DNA of 13,498 bases, from positions 1-13,498 of the forward strand of contig QLUS01000037.1 of NCBI GenBank assembly GCA_018725535.1, in the 5' to 3' direction. Positions 13,484-13,498 of the stretch are shown piece after piece. Source of the stretch: Bacillota bacterium. GTDB lineage: Bacteria; Bacillota; UBA994. Each line of letters begins with the position of its first letter. The first letter of the stretch is position 1. The translations under genes and the position numbers were made by a program. The notes under the pieces were generated by a model, which worked only from the letters and a program-made list of their open reading frames with translations, did not search any database and was not told the origin of the DNA.

Positions 13484-13498
13484 AAGATGATTATATTA

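Overview
The window looks like chromosomal DNA of an anaerobic Bacillota (Clostridia-like) bacterium. The evidence is strong AGGAGG-type ribosome binding sites with several GTG and TTG starts, an Hnd/Hyd-type soluble [FeFe]-hydrogenase operon, a PstS carrying copper-amine-oxidase-type N-terminal repeats, a B. subtilis-style Pho box and a manganese (yybP-ykoY) riboswitch. I cannot name the species.

Layout, left to right. (1) 21-1473, + strand: an extended -10 promoter, a yybP-ykoY-like aptamer whose 3' strand can instead pair with the ribosome binding site, and an ArsB/NhaD-type ion permease. (2) 1474-2316: no intact gene. It holds a frameshifted, unrecognised gene remnant on the minus strand, a short heptad-repeat element, and the control region of the next operon with two near-identical 20-bp palindromic sites. 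(3) 2317-8164, + strand: six tightly packed genes. The first three encode a sensory-type hydrogenase-like Fe-S protein with altered H-cluster pocket residues, a DRTGG-domain protein and an HndB-like [2Fe-2S] protein. The last three are the catalytic NAD(P)-linked hydrogenase genes hndA, hndC and hndD. The hndC product lacks the C-terminal two-[4Fe-4S] module usual in bifurcating HydB. (4) 8186-8322: an array of drifting 7-bp repeats. Part of it is repeated, inverted, at 2103-2141, so related elements bracket the hydrogenase operon. (5) 8309-9151, - strand: a REP-associated (RAYT, Y1) transposase with a DnaA domain IV-like tail and an imperfect HUH motif. (6) 9203-13333, - strand: pstS-pstC-pstA-pstB for high-affinity phosphate uptake, with a three-unit Pho box upstream, a strong hairpin between pstS and pstC, and no phoU. 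The RAYT gene sits where phoU often lies. (7) The right edge holds a poly-purine/poly-pyrimidine tract and a probable outward promoter.

How the genes work together. The hydrogenase operon probably couples NAD(P)H oxidation to proton reduction or the reverse, with its first genes acting as a redox or H2 sensing unit. The pst operon imports phosphate under PhoP-type control. The permease probably answers to Mn2+ through its leader. The most notable signals are the riboswitch/permease pairing with a readable switch mechanism, the RAYT-linked heptad repeats around the hydrogenase operon, and the paired operator-like sites before that operon.
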